A stretch of DNA of 64,000 bases from Diatrype stigma (Eukaryota > Ascomycota > Sordariomycetes > Xylariales > Diatrypaceae). This document shows positions 12,782 through 24,627 of the stretch, one piece after another; position 1 is the first letter of the stretch; each line of letters begins with the position of its first letter. The stretch covers positions 1 to 64,000 of the forward strand of contig JAKJXP020000119.1 in the NCBI GenBank assembly GCA_022225965.2. The letters are read 5' to 3'. Under the pieces are notes generated by a model. That model saw nothing but the letters and a program-made list of their open reading frames with translations. It was not told the origin of the DNA and did not search any database. The translations under genes were made by a program, and so were the position numbers.

Positions 12782-13821
12782 ATGCCTGATCATAACGAGA
12801 GGCAAGTGATTGTCTATGCCGTTCTTCGTTCGATAGATATACCTAGCTAACATTATTGTGTAGTCCTAGGCGTCTCAGCCCGGGCTTAGAGTCCAAGCCC
12901 ATCGAGTCAGGTCAGGACAACAATGTGCAAAAGCGGAAGGCTTCATCACCCCCGCATGCCGAGCACGAGTCTTCCACCTCGCCGAAGCGGAACAAGCTAG
13001 ATGACAATGTGAACGGCAAAGACGCACCATCCAGACCAGCCAGTATACCGAAGGATCGGAGCACAGATCGTCGCCCAAGCGCATCGCAAGAGGAGAGGAA
13101 TCGTGGAAGGCGCTTATATGGCGGTTTGCTCAATACATTAAGTGGAACCACTACCAACACTCAGCAGAAGCGACGACAGGAGATTGAGCGACGACAGCAG
13201 GCAAAAGTTTCCCAGCAACGAGTCGAGGATGACAAACACAGGCAAGAGAAGCTCGCCAAGCTGAATACCGCACGGAAGGTGGAACAGATCAAGTTTGATG
13301 AGCAAGTTGTAAGATGGCCTTCTTCAATCTACTGGTCGCAATCTTCGTACTGACAAGACATTGGTAGATGCGTACTAGGCATTCGAATATGCTAGCAACG
13401 GCACGTTTTTTGCACACTGCAAGGACTCCCAAATTAGTAAGTTTACCCAATGTGTGTTAAATACAATCGTATATGCTGATCATCTTCACAGTATTATCTG
13501 CCTTGGAAACCTACAGAGAAACAAAAAGAAACTATCGAGGAACAGATACAGGATGCTGAGATTATTGTCGGCAGGGAAGTGGCTGACTTCAAGCAGCGCA
13601 AAGAAGAGAGACTCAGAGCGCTGGGTGTGGCTCTTGAGCCCCCTACTCCGGAGCCTGAAAAGACACCGCGTAAGACTGTTGATGACCGTCCTACTGACAT
13701 TCCGCAACCTGATTCTACTAATCATGCTCCTCCACAAACCGATAAGGTCGGCCATGAGAGAGAATCAGATGAGACCGGTGATGTCATGGTGGAGGAAGCA
13801 GAAGACACGGTCATATACTAA
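12782..13821 (+). CDS. Pinin/SDK/MemA domain protein (splicing-associated)
   Basis: Predicted 287-residue nuclear protein with the pinin/SDK/MemA domain, found in exon-junction-associated splicing factors. Exons are 12782-12801, 12864-13308, 13368-13436 and 13492-13821; the total length is a multiple of three. The N-terminus is Ser/Pro/Lys-rich and disordered. The domain core begins at RNRGRRLYGGLLNTLSG and continues as a long Arg/Gln/Glu helix rich in KRRQEIERRQQAK-type sequence, then YYLPWKP in the last exon. The C-terminus is acidic. The first intron (12802-12863) starts with GC instead of GT (GAG|GCAAGT), a rare but accepted GC-AG intron. It lies head to head with the PHF5A-like gene, consistent with a shared role in splicing, though that link is inference. 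Confidence 0.82.
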
Positions 13822-15067
13822 CTAGTTGTTTCTTAACCTGTTGCTGGCAGCTTTGTTTCGTCGCGTTGTATTTGGCGTTCGATGGGATTATGAGCAGGAC
13901 GCTGGGATGACTTGTCTACCATGCTTATTGGCGCCTGGATTTTTACCAGGCTTCCCTCTCTTATGGGCTCTGACCTACGAAGGAATGTCCGACTGATGAT
14001 GGGCGGCTCCACGCACTCTGGAATGCCCCTGAGGTCCAACGGCGTATAGGGCTTATCAATCAACTCAAAATGGGTAAATCAGATAGCCTCCGATAGCCTG
14101 TTGTAGACATGCTAGGCCATGCCTGTAGTTCTATAACTTTGAGTATAATAGATGGCGAGGAGATTGGGAGATGCGTCATCACCCTTTTTAGCTATGTAAA
14201 GGGGTCTCTCCAGTATTTGCTGGCGCCATGTTTCGAACCTTGGCGGTTAAATCTACTTGTACAACACGGAGCCGGTCTAACAAAACGACCGAAAACGGAC
14301 CGCTACCTATTACCTACCTAGGTACCTAGGCATACAACCTAGGCATGTATGCCTACCCTGCAATGCGGCGTCGACTTACCTCGGCTAGATTCCGCACTCC
14401 GCTTGATAAACACAACGAGGCGGTCTTCAAGAGCCTCACCACCCGACAGAATTCGTCATGGGTGAATTCCCATCTGTGGTTCTAGACTGACCTGATTACA
14501 GTTTCCCCGCGGACGGCCATATTCAGGGACGAACATATCAAACCGACTCGAGTTCGAAAGGCGATAGAGGCTATCACCTACCCCTATCAGTAGGTCGTAT
14601 GTAGGTTCTGGTTATAGGTGTGGAACGGCCGAGGCTTGAAACAGCTCGGCACCATGGCAGGACTAGCATGTAACTAGTCTGCTAGTACGGAAACCATACT
14701 GATTCGGCCGATGGCATGTTTTTTGGTATAGTACTATGGGTTGGGTACCTCCGTGTGCTTCAATTTTGCCTTAGAAAATAGCTCGGTAAGGAGTCTTTAT
14801 TGTCTGTCATGCAAGGTGCCTTCTTCTCTCCGAAGCTGGATGGTCGGACGAGGCGGGGGATTATAAATATGACTGTCATACTACGCTAATCGACCTAGAC
14901 TCTTCCTCGCCTCTCCCTAGCTAAGGTACCTAGCTAGTCAGCAAATAGCTATAAAATAAGGGATATATCAACTGAACATCGATCTCGCCGTTGTTCGCCC
15001 ATTCTATTCTGCCTTGAAGTCTGAAGCTCTCCCGTTGATCTAGACGCTTGGCAGCTTTAAACTCAAC
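13822..15067. other. Intergenic, about 1.2 kb, nothing recognised
   Basis: 3' flank of the pinin-like gene and promoter of the alpha/beta hydrolase. It contains several palindromic ACCTAGGT-type words near 14310-14345 but no gene, RNA or transposon that I can support. Confidence 0.55.
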
Positions 15068-16058
15068 ATGGCAATCGACGCTCTCACAATCAATGACCCG
15101 AGGGTCCAGCATAAATTCACCACTATTGGTGATCTGACCTATCATTATATGCTGGCAAAACCAGAGGGAACCCCTATTGCCACAGTTGTTCTCATCCATG
15201 GCTGGTACGTCTGTATACGCTTAAACAGCTTGTATCCCGTCTGCTCCTAGAGACTGTCGGGTGGTTTCGAAAAATCGAGATTGCCTCCCTTTTGTTGATC
15301 ATAGCTAACGTGAGCCTATTCATAGGCCGGACCTTGGCATGGGATGGCGCAACCAGGTTCCGTACCTGCTTTCGTTGAACTTGCAGGTCGTCGTTCCGGA
15401 TATGTTGGGATATGGTCAGACATCTGCGCCAGCCTCTCATGAGGAGTACACCGTGAAGAAGATGTCTGGCCATATTGCTACCATCATAAAGGAGGTTACT
15501 GACCAACCCATCATCCTCGGTGGCCATGATTGGGGAGCTTGGTTCGTTGTAAGTAAACTCCTGGGGAAAATCTCGATCCTTGTTTCTTGGCCCATCAACA
15601 AACGACCATAACCCCTTACTGCTCCCTTGGACATCATCATAGTTCTGGAATAGAAAGACCACTAACTCGAGAGGCCGTAGTGGCGTCTTACCCGCTATTA
15701 CCCCGAGCTCATCCGGGGAGTGTTCAGTATTTGTGTGCCATACAGGCCTCCTCAGCCCGTCAAGGTCACACTGGAGCAGGTGGTTGCGAGAGCGCCCAGC
15801 TGGCGTTATCAGCTGCAGATCGCCAGCGGCACGACTGAGAGCATTGTTCAAAAATCACCGGAGCGCCTACGGGCCTTCCTCAATACTTTGTATGGCGGCA
15901 CTACGCCCGAGGGCAAGCCGGCGTTCAGCACAGCCGTGGGCGTTATCGAGGAAGACCTGGACAAGGTCCGGCCTAGCCCGCTGGTCAGCTCGGAGATGAT
16001 GGACTTCTACGTCCAAGAATACTCGCGAAACGGCCTCCATGGATGTTGCAACTGGTAA
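15068..16058 (+). pseudogene. Alpha/beta hydrolase (epoxide hydrolase-like), 3' part missing
   Basis: N-terminal two thirds of an epoxide-hydrolase-like alpha/beta hydrolase. Exons are 15068-15204, 15326-15548 and 15681-16054. Visible landmarks are the oxyanion motif HGWPD at the first junction, the nucleophile elbow GHDWG (Asp nucleophile), and a cap domain ending FYVQEYSRNGLHG followed by NW, where relatives continue with Tyr-Arg. A donor-like GTAAGC follows at 16055; read through, the frame stops at once (16056-16058). No downstream exon with the catalytic acid or the His is found before the next gene, and a T26/C27 homopolymer block starts 80 bases on (16137-16201). Either the 3' exons were lost or the assembly is broken here. 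Without the His-Asp part the product cannot be active. Confidence 0.7.
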
Positions 16059-16138
16059 GCAGACTGTGCTTTGTTTTGCATGTCCATTTATGGCGTGGCT
16101 CTTGGGAGCACCTATCTGTTCTGGCGAGATTCGGAACC

Positions 16139-16170
<32 letters not shown>

Positions 16171-17456
16171 TTGTCCCCCCCCCCCCCCCCCCCCCCCCCC
16201 CTATTTTTCAGGTTCCCTATTATCCACTCATAACACAGTCACCTACGTCTTATCTTATCGCTCCAATGTAAACCTTGACGACAATAAGCTAAAGACACCG
16301 AGGAATGGTTGCTATCTGAATGCTTTGCTCAAATCTTTTCTCCCTGTTGTTTCATCCACAAGCTTGCGCAATTGGAAGATGGTAAGCATGCTTCCTAACT
16401 TCCGTCACAACCCACGAGACTCTCCGGTGGTAGGTCCGAGGGCTTCAGTACTACATGTACTTATCTATATATGTAGGTACCTACGTGGAAATATTCTGGC
16501 TGGCCGGCTTACCCCGCCCGTCCTCAATGCCCAAAATACCTAGATAGATACATTCAATGCAAGGAACAATGGAAGTAACCAACCGTCACCATCCCACAGA
16601 CGTCGAACGGCGCAGAGGTCTGTCTATAGGTAGACGTAAACTAGCCGGTCTGCGTCGGACATGAAGCGGATACGGCTCTAGAAGTGAATGTGAGGAGAAC
16701 CTTGCTTGTACATCAGGGGGATGCTGAGCCATCGTAGGTGATGTTTCCTTGGACCATCCATACGACTGCCACCGAGCCTGGGTCATGATATATATAGTGC
16801 CGACGGGCTCACCACTAACATTCATTTGTTTCCGTGTGAGCCGAACCCAAGAGTATTCTCCCACTTCACTCTGTGACACCATCTTCAATATCCAAGCCGT
16901 CATTTGAGGGAGTCCGTCCTTACAATTAGGGGGACCCGGAGCCTAGGTATCGAAAGCTATGGAAGTTACATAGAAGGGCTTGGGTGACATTCGACGTATG
17001 ACCTACCAATATCAGCCAGATACGTACCTGCGTAAACCTAGACTAGACCGCATATCAAGACGCCCACGAGGGGTGAAACATATAGGCGGATTGTACAGAT
17101 TTATGGTTTGTATATTGATTGTACATAGCAGTTTCTTCTCCAACGGGGTGGTTCAGGTAGTTCCTTCCGAGATGTTGTTTTCAACACTCATCGATCCTTG
17201 CCTGCTTGTTCTACAAGGGAGATGGATTATCTACCTAGCGTCTCCTGCCTTTATGGAACACAAGTCCCAGCCTTCCTGCCCTTATGTGCCTTTTTCCTAT
17301 CCCCCCACCACTCTCCCCCGTTGGACCCTACCTGCATACCCCCTCAGCCCCCTTTCGTTCTTCTTTTCTCCCGTATCCTCGCTCTTTTCTTCTTCTCGCC
17401 TTCTTTTACTTTTTTTTCCCCTCGCTTTCATCTTCCGCCCCTAACCTCCTCCCCCC
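16059..17456. other. Gene-free stretch with poly-C/poly-T/poly-C block
   Basis: About 1.4 kb between the broken hydrolase and the uL30m gene. C10 (16137-16146), T26 (16147-16172) and C27 (16175-16201) lie in a row. The 17280-17460 part is strongly pyrimidine-rich on the plus strand. Open frames here translate to homopolymeric Phe/Pro runs and are not genes. Confidence 0.7.
16137..16201. repeat. C10-T26-GT-C27 homopolymer block
   Basis: Three adjacent homopolymer runs lie 80 bases downstream of the point where the hydrolase gene loses homology. Their lengths are unreliable in most sequencing chemistries. The location suggests either a real low-complexity junction or a misjoined contig. Confidence 0.85.
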
Positions 17457-17807
17457 TCACCGCGGAACAGCCTTCTCGACCCAGAATCCCGGGTCAGGCT
17501 TCCGCGCGTCGCGCATCTCGCGGCTGGTCAGGGCGCGGTCGGCCTCCTCGACCTCGACCAGCTCTTTCACCTTGAGGATCATGCCCGCAAAGTCGGGCGA
17601 CACCGGGTGGTAGACCGACTGCTCGCGGCGCCGCAGGCCCAGCGCCTTCAGCACGCCGCGCGTGCGCTCCGGCAGCCCGATGGCGCTGCGCCGCAGCGTC
17701 ACCCGGAAGTACGACGGCGCTGCCGGGGTGGTGGCGGCGGCGGCGGCGGTGGTGGCCGCGCTCGTGAGGGCTTTGGCCGCGGCGGTGGCGGTGGCGGTGG
17801 CGGACAT
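17457..17807 (-). CDS. mrpl33: Mitochondrial large-subunit ribosomal protein uL30m
   Basis: 116-residue protein of the uL30 family, the counterpart of yeast Mrpl33, a component of the mitochondrial large ribosomal subunit. The start at 17807 gives an Ala/Thr-rich, acid-free N-terminus of about 30 residues that fits a mitochondrial targeting peptide. The conserved domain begins at [16 protein letters not shown] and includes [21 protein letters not shown] and [14 protein letters not shown]. The N-terminal alanine stretch is encoded by GCC/GCG repeats, making a local GC-rich microsatellite. The single exon is uninterrupted. A longer upstream open frame exists but adds residues with no family resemblance, so the Met at 17807 is preferred. 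Confidence 0.9.
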   Translation of the reverse strand: MSATATATAAAKALTSAATTAAAAATTPAAPSYFRVTLRRSAIGLPERTRGVLKALGLRRREQSVYHPVSPDFAGMILKVKELVEVEEADRALTSREMRDARKPDPGFWVEKAVPR

Positions 17808-19012
17808 GGTTGGGTTTGGGTGGTTGTTGTTGTCGTTGTTGTGCGGGGATTTGATTATATCCCCCTCCCCTGGTCGTTTGTCGTCTTCGCTAGATAGATA
17901 TAGGTAGCAGGTAGCAGGTAGCCAGCCTCTTTCCCCTTCGACCCTGTTTCGTTCCAACGCTCGGTTGCTCGTTCGCTCGTTGGTTCGTTGTTGCGACCAG
18001 GCAGGGAAACAACTCCGATGCTCAATTAGGAGTCCGATTTACTCTTTTCGAACCGTATTGTCCCTAGATAGATATCGATATCGCGTTTCATTAGCTAGGT
18101 ACTTCATTGAAGCCGTCGCAAGAATCTGCCGCCCGCCTCCCCCTACCATCCCTCTTCACCCCGCCATGTGTGGTTTTGTTGAATGGCCGCGGCAATTGAT
18201 CCCACTGAGAGATTAAACTCGGGAATGACAGGTCTAGGGAGGCTGGTTCGAAATCTGGGCTTCACGTACCTCGGCCAGGACTCAGAAACAGAGACAGACG
18301 TTGTTGTGTGATGTGAAGAGCCGCGTTATTCAGAGGTAGTTGGGTGAAGCTTTGGCGGGACGACGTTCGCCGGTTGACTTTATTGTGGATCCTGCGGACA
18401 GCCGCCCACGGGCCGGGCTTTTCCCTATTGGGGACACCCGACCGGGGCCACTCTTTATATCTAGGTACCTAAGTACATGTTGTAGTTATCAGAACATTTA
18501 CAACCTTGGGGCTGCGACTTGGGAACACTAAAATCTGTAGACTGGTATTTGATGTAGGTATGACAGGAGGTCTGGATGAGGATACCTGAATGATCATGAT
18601 CAGGTTCATATAACTCAGCGGATGCCGGATACGACATCTACACATCGGACAGTTGGGATGCATGCACAGTGCATGCCGGATGCAACCATACACAAAGTCA
18701 TAATCAACCAGCGACGGCAACAGAACAGGTAGGGATGAATTATCAAGGCGCCTCTATTAAATTTCTCAGATTCAACGCAGTCTAGGCCATCTGCGTCAGT
18801 CAGATATACCTCCTCTCGTACAAAAGCCCATATTTTGCCGCGAGTCTAGTTCTTGTTCTTGCACCTTCACAGTCAGTCATTCATGCAAAGCCTAAAAATA
18901 TCAAATCCCACAGCCAAGCTCCCGTAAACATAACATAGATGGAAATCGTCGACGGAGGACTCGTCTTTGTTTCCAACCCACCCATCATTGCGTGCGTGCG
19001 TCAATAGCTTAA
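17808..19012. other. Intergenic, about 1.2 kb, nothing recognised
   Basis: Promoter of uL30m and 3' flank of acl1. No supported coding sequence, RNA gene or repeat was seen. Confidence 0.55.
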
Positions 19013-21067
19013 CTACTTCATCGAAACTTCCACCCGGCTCTCACCCGGCGCGCCCACCGTACCCGTCTTGCCTAGGGAGGGGAGCAGGTACGTGATGTCA
19101 TCCCAAGGATGTCTGTACAGGCTCGTCTTCAGTCTCTTCTGGTCGAGGTAATGGGCAATCAGACCGATGCTTCGGCCCAGCACGAAGAGACCGTTCAGCA
19201 CACCCATCTTCATGTACTCTTCGGCCTCCTCCACGTTGAAGGCACCGCAGCTGCGCATCAGATCGATGAACGAGACAGCAATGCAACCGTCGACGTTCAG
19301 GATCAGGTTGTCCTTCTTTGACGTAGTAACAGACTCGACCGCCAAAGCGTAGTCGAGGAGCTTGTGGCTGGGGAAGTTCTTCAGGACGTACTCCTTGACA
19401 AGCTCTACACGCAGATCCGGGTTGTTCCGCGACTTGATACGGTGACCAATACCGGGAATCAACTTGTTCTGCTTGCGCATGGTGTCGACGAAGTCACGGG
19501 GGGTAAGACCGTTGTCGAAAGCCTTGGAGAACTCCTCGGCAGCGCCATCCAGAGCACCACCGAATCGAGAACCGATGGTAAGCAGACCAGCCACCAACGA
19601 GCTTATCAAGTCCTTGCCAGCACGAGTGGTGATGATAGTGTTCATAGCACCGGAGACGGCCGGGCCGTGATCGGCAGTAAGCATGAGCACCATTTCCAAG
19701 AACTTGGAGGCGTATGACGGCAGGCGCCGGCGGAACCACAGAAGAGACATGACACCACCAATGCCAATATCCTCCTTGAACACATCTGAGATGGGCATAC
19801 CAGCGTACAACAGCTCCTGGCCACGATCATCCGAGATGGTGGAGATAAAGGCAGACGGCTTGCGGATGAGGCCAAGTTCTTGGGCCCAGGAGTAATCCAT
19901 GGGAATCTTGGGCACGACAGGCTCCGGCTGAGGCTTGATAGTACCGTCAGCGACGAGCTTGTCGTAGACCGACTTCACAGTTGCCGGGAGATCCTCGAAA
20001 GTGTCGGGGACGTGGATACCAGCCTCACGCATCGACTTGTTCTTGGTAGCTGCCGTTTCGAGCTGCGAGTTCGCGAAGGAACCGGCGTGGCCAAACTGGA
20101 CCTCGGTCTTGAACATGCTGGCGCAAGTACCAATAGCCCAAGCCACAATCGGCTTCGTAATTATGCCCTGCTTCACAGCATCGATAACCTTGTACTCCTC
20201 GACACCACCCACTTCACCGAGCAGAACCAGGATCTTGCAATCCGGGTCTTGTTGATATCTCAACATATGGTCAATGAAGGTCGTGCCGGGGTATCTGTCA
20301 CCGCCAATGGCAATACCCTCATAGACACCATCGGTGTTTTGTGAGATGATGTTGTTCAGCTCGTTCGACATACCGCCCGACTTGGAGACGTAGCCGACGG
20401 AACCTCTCCGGTATAGCTTGGAAGCAACAATGTTGTCCATCATACCACCCGTGTTGCCAATCTTGAAGCTGCCGGGCTTGATACCACCGACAGTGGCAGG
20501 ACCAATGATGGTCACGCCCTTCTTGCGGGCAACATGGGCGATTTCTCGAGCACGCTAATCGTCACTTGTTAGAACACAGCCAGGGTCTATATGTGTGCTT
20601 GATCCACTTACTCGCTCGGGAACACCTTCGGCGATGATCGCAATGGTCTTGATCTGGGGGAATTCCATCAGCTCCATGGTGGAGCTGTAGACACTTCGGG
20701 ATGAAGCGAAGTTGACGACAACATCAACGTCAGGGTGCTTGGCCATAGCCGATGCGCTCTTCTGGTAGACGGGGAGCAGAGTCTCGCTAGTTCCCCAGTA
20801 CATCTTGCTGACGAACTGGCCACCGAACGTGTAGATGATACCGGCGACGGAGGGAGTAGGGCGCTTGCAGATGAAGTCGAAGTCGAGCATACCCTGGACA
20901 GCTCGGTTCTGCAGACCGTAGACGAAACATCTCGTCTTGTTGGTGAAAAGAGCGTGTTGGGGAAGAGGGCTCAGAGGCCGGCTGGGAGCGGCGAAACGAG
21001 TGATGTTGTCGTTGGCAGAGATAGGTGCCGGTGTCGACGTGGTCGAAAGGCCGTTGGGTCGAGACAT
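19013..21067 (-). CDS. acl1: ATP-citrate lyase subunit 1 (succinyl-CoA ligase alpha-like plus citrate synthase-like)
   Basis: 665-residue subunit of cytosolic ATP-citrate lyase, equivalent to the C-terminal half of animal ACLY. With Acl2 it converts citrate, CoA and ATP to acetyl-CoA, oxaloacetate, ADP and phosphate, feeding lipid synthesis and histone acetylation. Exons are 21067-20612 and 20554-19013, with a 57 bp intron placed in frame. The N-terminal part shows the CoA-ligase fold ([21 protein letters not shown]), and the phospho-histidine loop FGHAGSF is intact. The citrate-synthase-like C-terminal part shows [26 protein letters not shown] and PGIGHRIKS. Length matches the roughly 73 kDa fungal ACL1. 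It is divergently transcribed from acl2 (start 24628), so coordinated regulation is likely. Confidence 0.97.
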
Positions 21068-24000
21068 GGTGAATAGCTCGGGTTTGTCTTCTCTACTTGA
21101 TATAGGAAAAAATCTACAAACACGGAATTGTTAGCTGGTATGGTCTTATGGCTTTCAAATGGAATTGCAATCGATCGTGAGCGTTTGTGAGGATTGCCGG
21201 AAGGGCGAGCTTCCTAGACCACTGAAGTCGGGTTTGAACCCCATACCACAGCACAAGCTCAACAACCCCACTACCGACAAATTTGTCTGAGCCTCGAAAT
21301 TGAAACCCAGATACAAGCCGAGGGCAGCAACTGGAATCAATGCTCAATGGCAGCACGAATAAAATGGCCTTAAACCAGACGCACTCGCGCACACGACTAA
21401 GACGTGTATGGTGTTCGCTGTACAGGAATTTGGATGCTCACGTACCGTGAATATAGAGTCTAATGACTTATTCAAGTCCAGTAAATTCTGATCTCTTACT
21501 TTCACTTGATCCCGTGTAAGTGATATTACCTTCCACCGGTTCGCTAAAACCAGACGTTCCGAGGAAAGAAACTTGGGATATAAACTGAAGATGGAGGATA
21601 GGAAGGGAGGAGAGAATATTAGTGGATGCAGAGGGGGAGTGATAGGAGTAGCTATCGGCGGTGATGGGGGGGAGTTTTTCTCGAGATGAATACTGGGTTG
21701 AGTGCAGGGCGGGCAGGCCACACCAGGTACATACATACACCAAGTGAGTGAGTGCTTAGGTATACATGTATGTAGGTAAATGAACTACTACAGCCAGACA
21801 GCCCAGACAGTCCAGACAGCCCAGGGTAGCAGGATCGCAAGGTACATGGCAAAGTGGCAGGGTAGCAGGGTAGCAGGGTAGCAGATAGGAAGATCAGCTA
21901 ATAGCACGGCCGGACACGTGCCGGAGGACCAGGTACATACCTTTGTTGAAGACCGGATAGCACCGTAGCTCGATGTGTATGTCAACCGCCTTTTCCGTCT
22001 CTCGTTTGGTCAAATCTCGACGAATTACGAACCAACCTCGTAGTAAGATTGTGTATAAAAATACTACCGTGCTGAAAGATAGATGACTGCCTGGCGATGT
22101 CCTGCTTCCTTTGCTGATGCGATGATATGGTATGCCAAACCAGAGACTGGTGTGATAATGATTCCGGGTAGCCAAAGGAAGGGGAAAATTGATCGGATCA
22201 GTTGGGGTAAATTTCTATGGGCTTGTTGAACGCTCCCGGCGAATTCAATGCTAGGCCAGCTCTTCTAAGCTCATTAAGTGGGGTATTGGCAGTTTTTGTC
22301 GGGTCGAGTTTTGCAGGGTAGCAGAGGCAGGAAGCTGGCGTGGCTGGCAGGGTTGGCAGCTGGAGGGTTCCAGGTTACAAGTGGAAGTGGCTTGTTTGGA
22401 CCCCTGTGACTTTTGCAGTTATTTCGTGGTTACTTTGTCGGTAGACAAATCTGTCGACTGCATAGATGACGCTGTAGATCCTCTCAGTTCCTGTAACTCA
22501 GATGGCTGTTAGCAGACGTGGGAGGCCTGTCCGATGCGTGCTTGATGCCCTTGATTTCCAATACTTGATATGCCTTTGGCTCTTAATATGCCCTCGATAG
22601 GCCCTCGATATGCACCCTGTCGACTGGCAACTTCTGTTTCTGCCCTCATATAGTTGAACAGGGTAACTGGGTGACAGGCAGAGAGTGATGGGGGCCGTGC
22701 GTCCCCGCTGTGGATCCCATGGCAGAAGTACCGGTACAAGTACTCTGGATCAGAATAGCGTGCATTCATGATGGGGCCGACCAGAACAATCCGGCCGGAA
22801 TGCGGGCGATCAGCTATGAAAGCCCCACAGAAAAGCAACGATAGTCAGCAAATCGAGAACCCCTCCAAGGCCCTCCTGCCATCCAGTCATCCTGCCAGTC
22901 TGCACGCTCTCAGCTTTGCTCTTGCATAAGCAGAGCAACAGTAAGATTCTTACCACATACTCTCCGGTGAGACCAAATGTGAACAAGACTAGGCTGCGGG
23001 AGTAGGCTGCGGGAGGACATATGCCATTGCATTGCCGTTTGATACGGTCGGTCTTCGTTGATCCGCAGACCGCAGACCGCAGACCGCAGTGCGCAGTGGC
23101 TAGTGGAAAGCAAGGAAGCCAGCTGGGATCATTAGTTATTAGACGGAGTACATGAGATGGAACGTTGACGCGCAGTTGGGAGATTCTCCACCAGACTGTG
23201 TGACAAGCATTCGGGGATCGGCTGGTCGGGTGAGGAGAGCATTGTGTCTTGCTCTCCTGTCCTGTCCTGCCTTCTCCTCCGGGTTCTCCCCAGATGCCGT
23301 CCGACCTCCGCCGGGGGTTCAACCCCATCTCAGAACTTCTGCTTCTCGGTGACCATAGTGGCGTCTTGAAACGCTACAACCTCATCACTTGATGATACCG
23401 GATTCTGTAGGGATTCCGCAGGCTTGTTTGGGCACCTCCTGACAACTCGTAGTAGTAATCTGTGTGCCTCCAGGTTGTCTAGTTCGTACTGCTGGCCACC
23501 TGCAAGTCCATAGTAGCGTAGTAAGAGTCGGTCGACATCCAAGCACCACCAAGACCACCTGGGCACCGTTAATCGGTGCAGAGTACCTGTAGCGGACTGA
23601 GCGGGGCCCGGGACGTGGGCTGGGGAGCTGCCATTGGACGGTACCTTTGACCGCACATTATCGGAACCTTGAAGGAACTCTCCCCCCAAGTGTTGGCGTT
23701 GGGGTACTGGTACTTCGGGTAGCGAGCATGGAAAAGCCATGGGAGCGCTGGTAGCGCATGGTAGCGCATGGTAGCGCGTGGTAGCAGCGCCTCCCACCAA
23801 AAGCTTTGGGGCGGTATCGGTCTAGGTCGTACCCCGTACCTTTCCTTAGCGCCCCTCCAAAGACGCACGCACGCACGCACAATTGAACCATTGAGCAACA
23901 GCAGTGCCGGTACCCTCTTTTGTAGTAGTTTTGTAGGGGGACCAGGGCTGCCACAGGGTGTCTGGGGGCCGAGTGCCAGGCCACTGCCAGTTAGGGAGGA

Positions 24001-24627
24001 AAAGTCGTGCCCTACATCGAGGGGTGGGCGGAGCTGTGCATCTTCGAATTTTTCCTGAATAGCACAGCACAGCACATAGCAGGAGTCGTCGTTTCGCTGC
24101 TACCGCTTGTTTCTGTGCAATCCTGGACTTGTCTTTCCCACCTAGGAATCCAGTTGAACTGTATTCTTGCCATATCTCAGGAGACTTTCCTGGTCACATT
24201 AAGACTCTCGGTTTCCCATATCCAGATCTACTCCCCCCATCCCCTCAGTGTGAAGAGAACTGCTGCTCGATCGTCACTCAACGAAGCTTGAGAGCACTGC
24301 GAACTGGGTACATGTACGTAAGAACCGAAGAACGGGCCTGGCCTTCATATTCTCCCTGTTGCCCTATGGCTCCATTGGGCATTGCGCTTGCAACTTGCAA
24401 CTTGCACCTACACTTGCACTTGCAACTATTGGTTTTCCCAACTGCTGCCACTTTCGGGTCTTATACTTTAGCTTGTTCTGCATTGGCCCAAAACTCCCAC
24501 TTCAGCCCACCACACAGCTGCTAACCATTTCTCTCTGGTACCTAGTTTCATAACAGAACGAACAACAATCCGACCAGGGAAAAACAGAGAGATTCATACT
24601 TACTTTCAACTCCCATAATACTCCGAC
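21068..24627. promoter_or_regulatory. Shared 3.56 kb acl1-acl2 divergent regulatory region
   Basis: The region between the divergent start codons of acl1 (21067) and acl2 (24628). It must hold both promoters and both 5' leaders. It contains short imperfect repeats: AGGGTAGC-type copies at about 21840-21890, CCAGACAG copies near 21793-21825, GACCGCA copies at about 23066-23090, and TAGCGCATGG copies near 23750-23785. No open frame in it resembles a protein family. Leader introns are possible but not resolved. Confidence 0.6.

Noticed and set aside
16039..16543. Phe/Pro-rich open frames across the homopolymer block
   Set aside because: They are translations of poly-T and poly-C runs in all three frames.
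19880..20344. Long plus-strand open frame antisense to acl1
   Set aside because: Shadow of the GC-biased coding strand; no domain and no conservation signal.
21215..21260. B-box-like GGTTCAAACCC on the minus strand upstream of acl1
   Set aside because: No T-stem pairing and no A box at a suitable distance.
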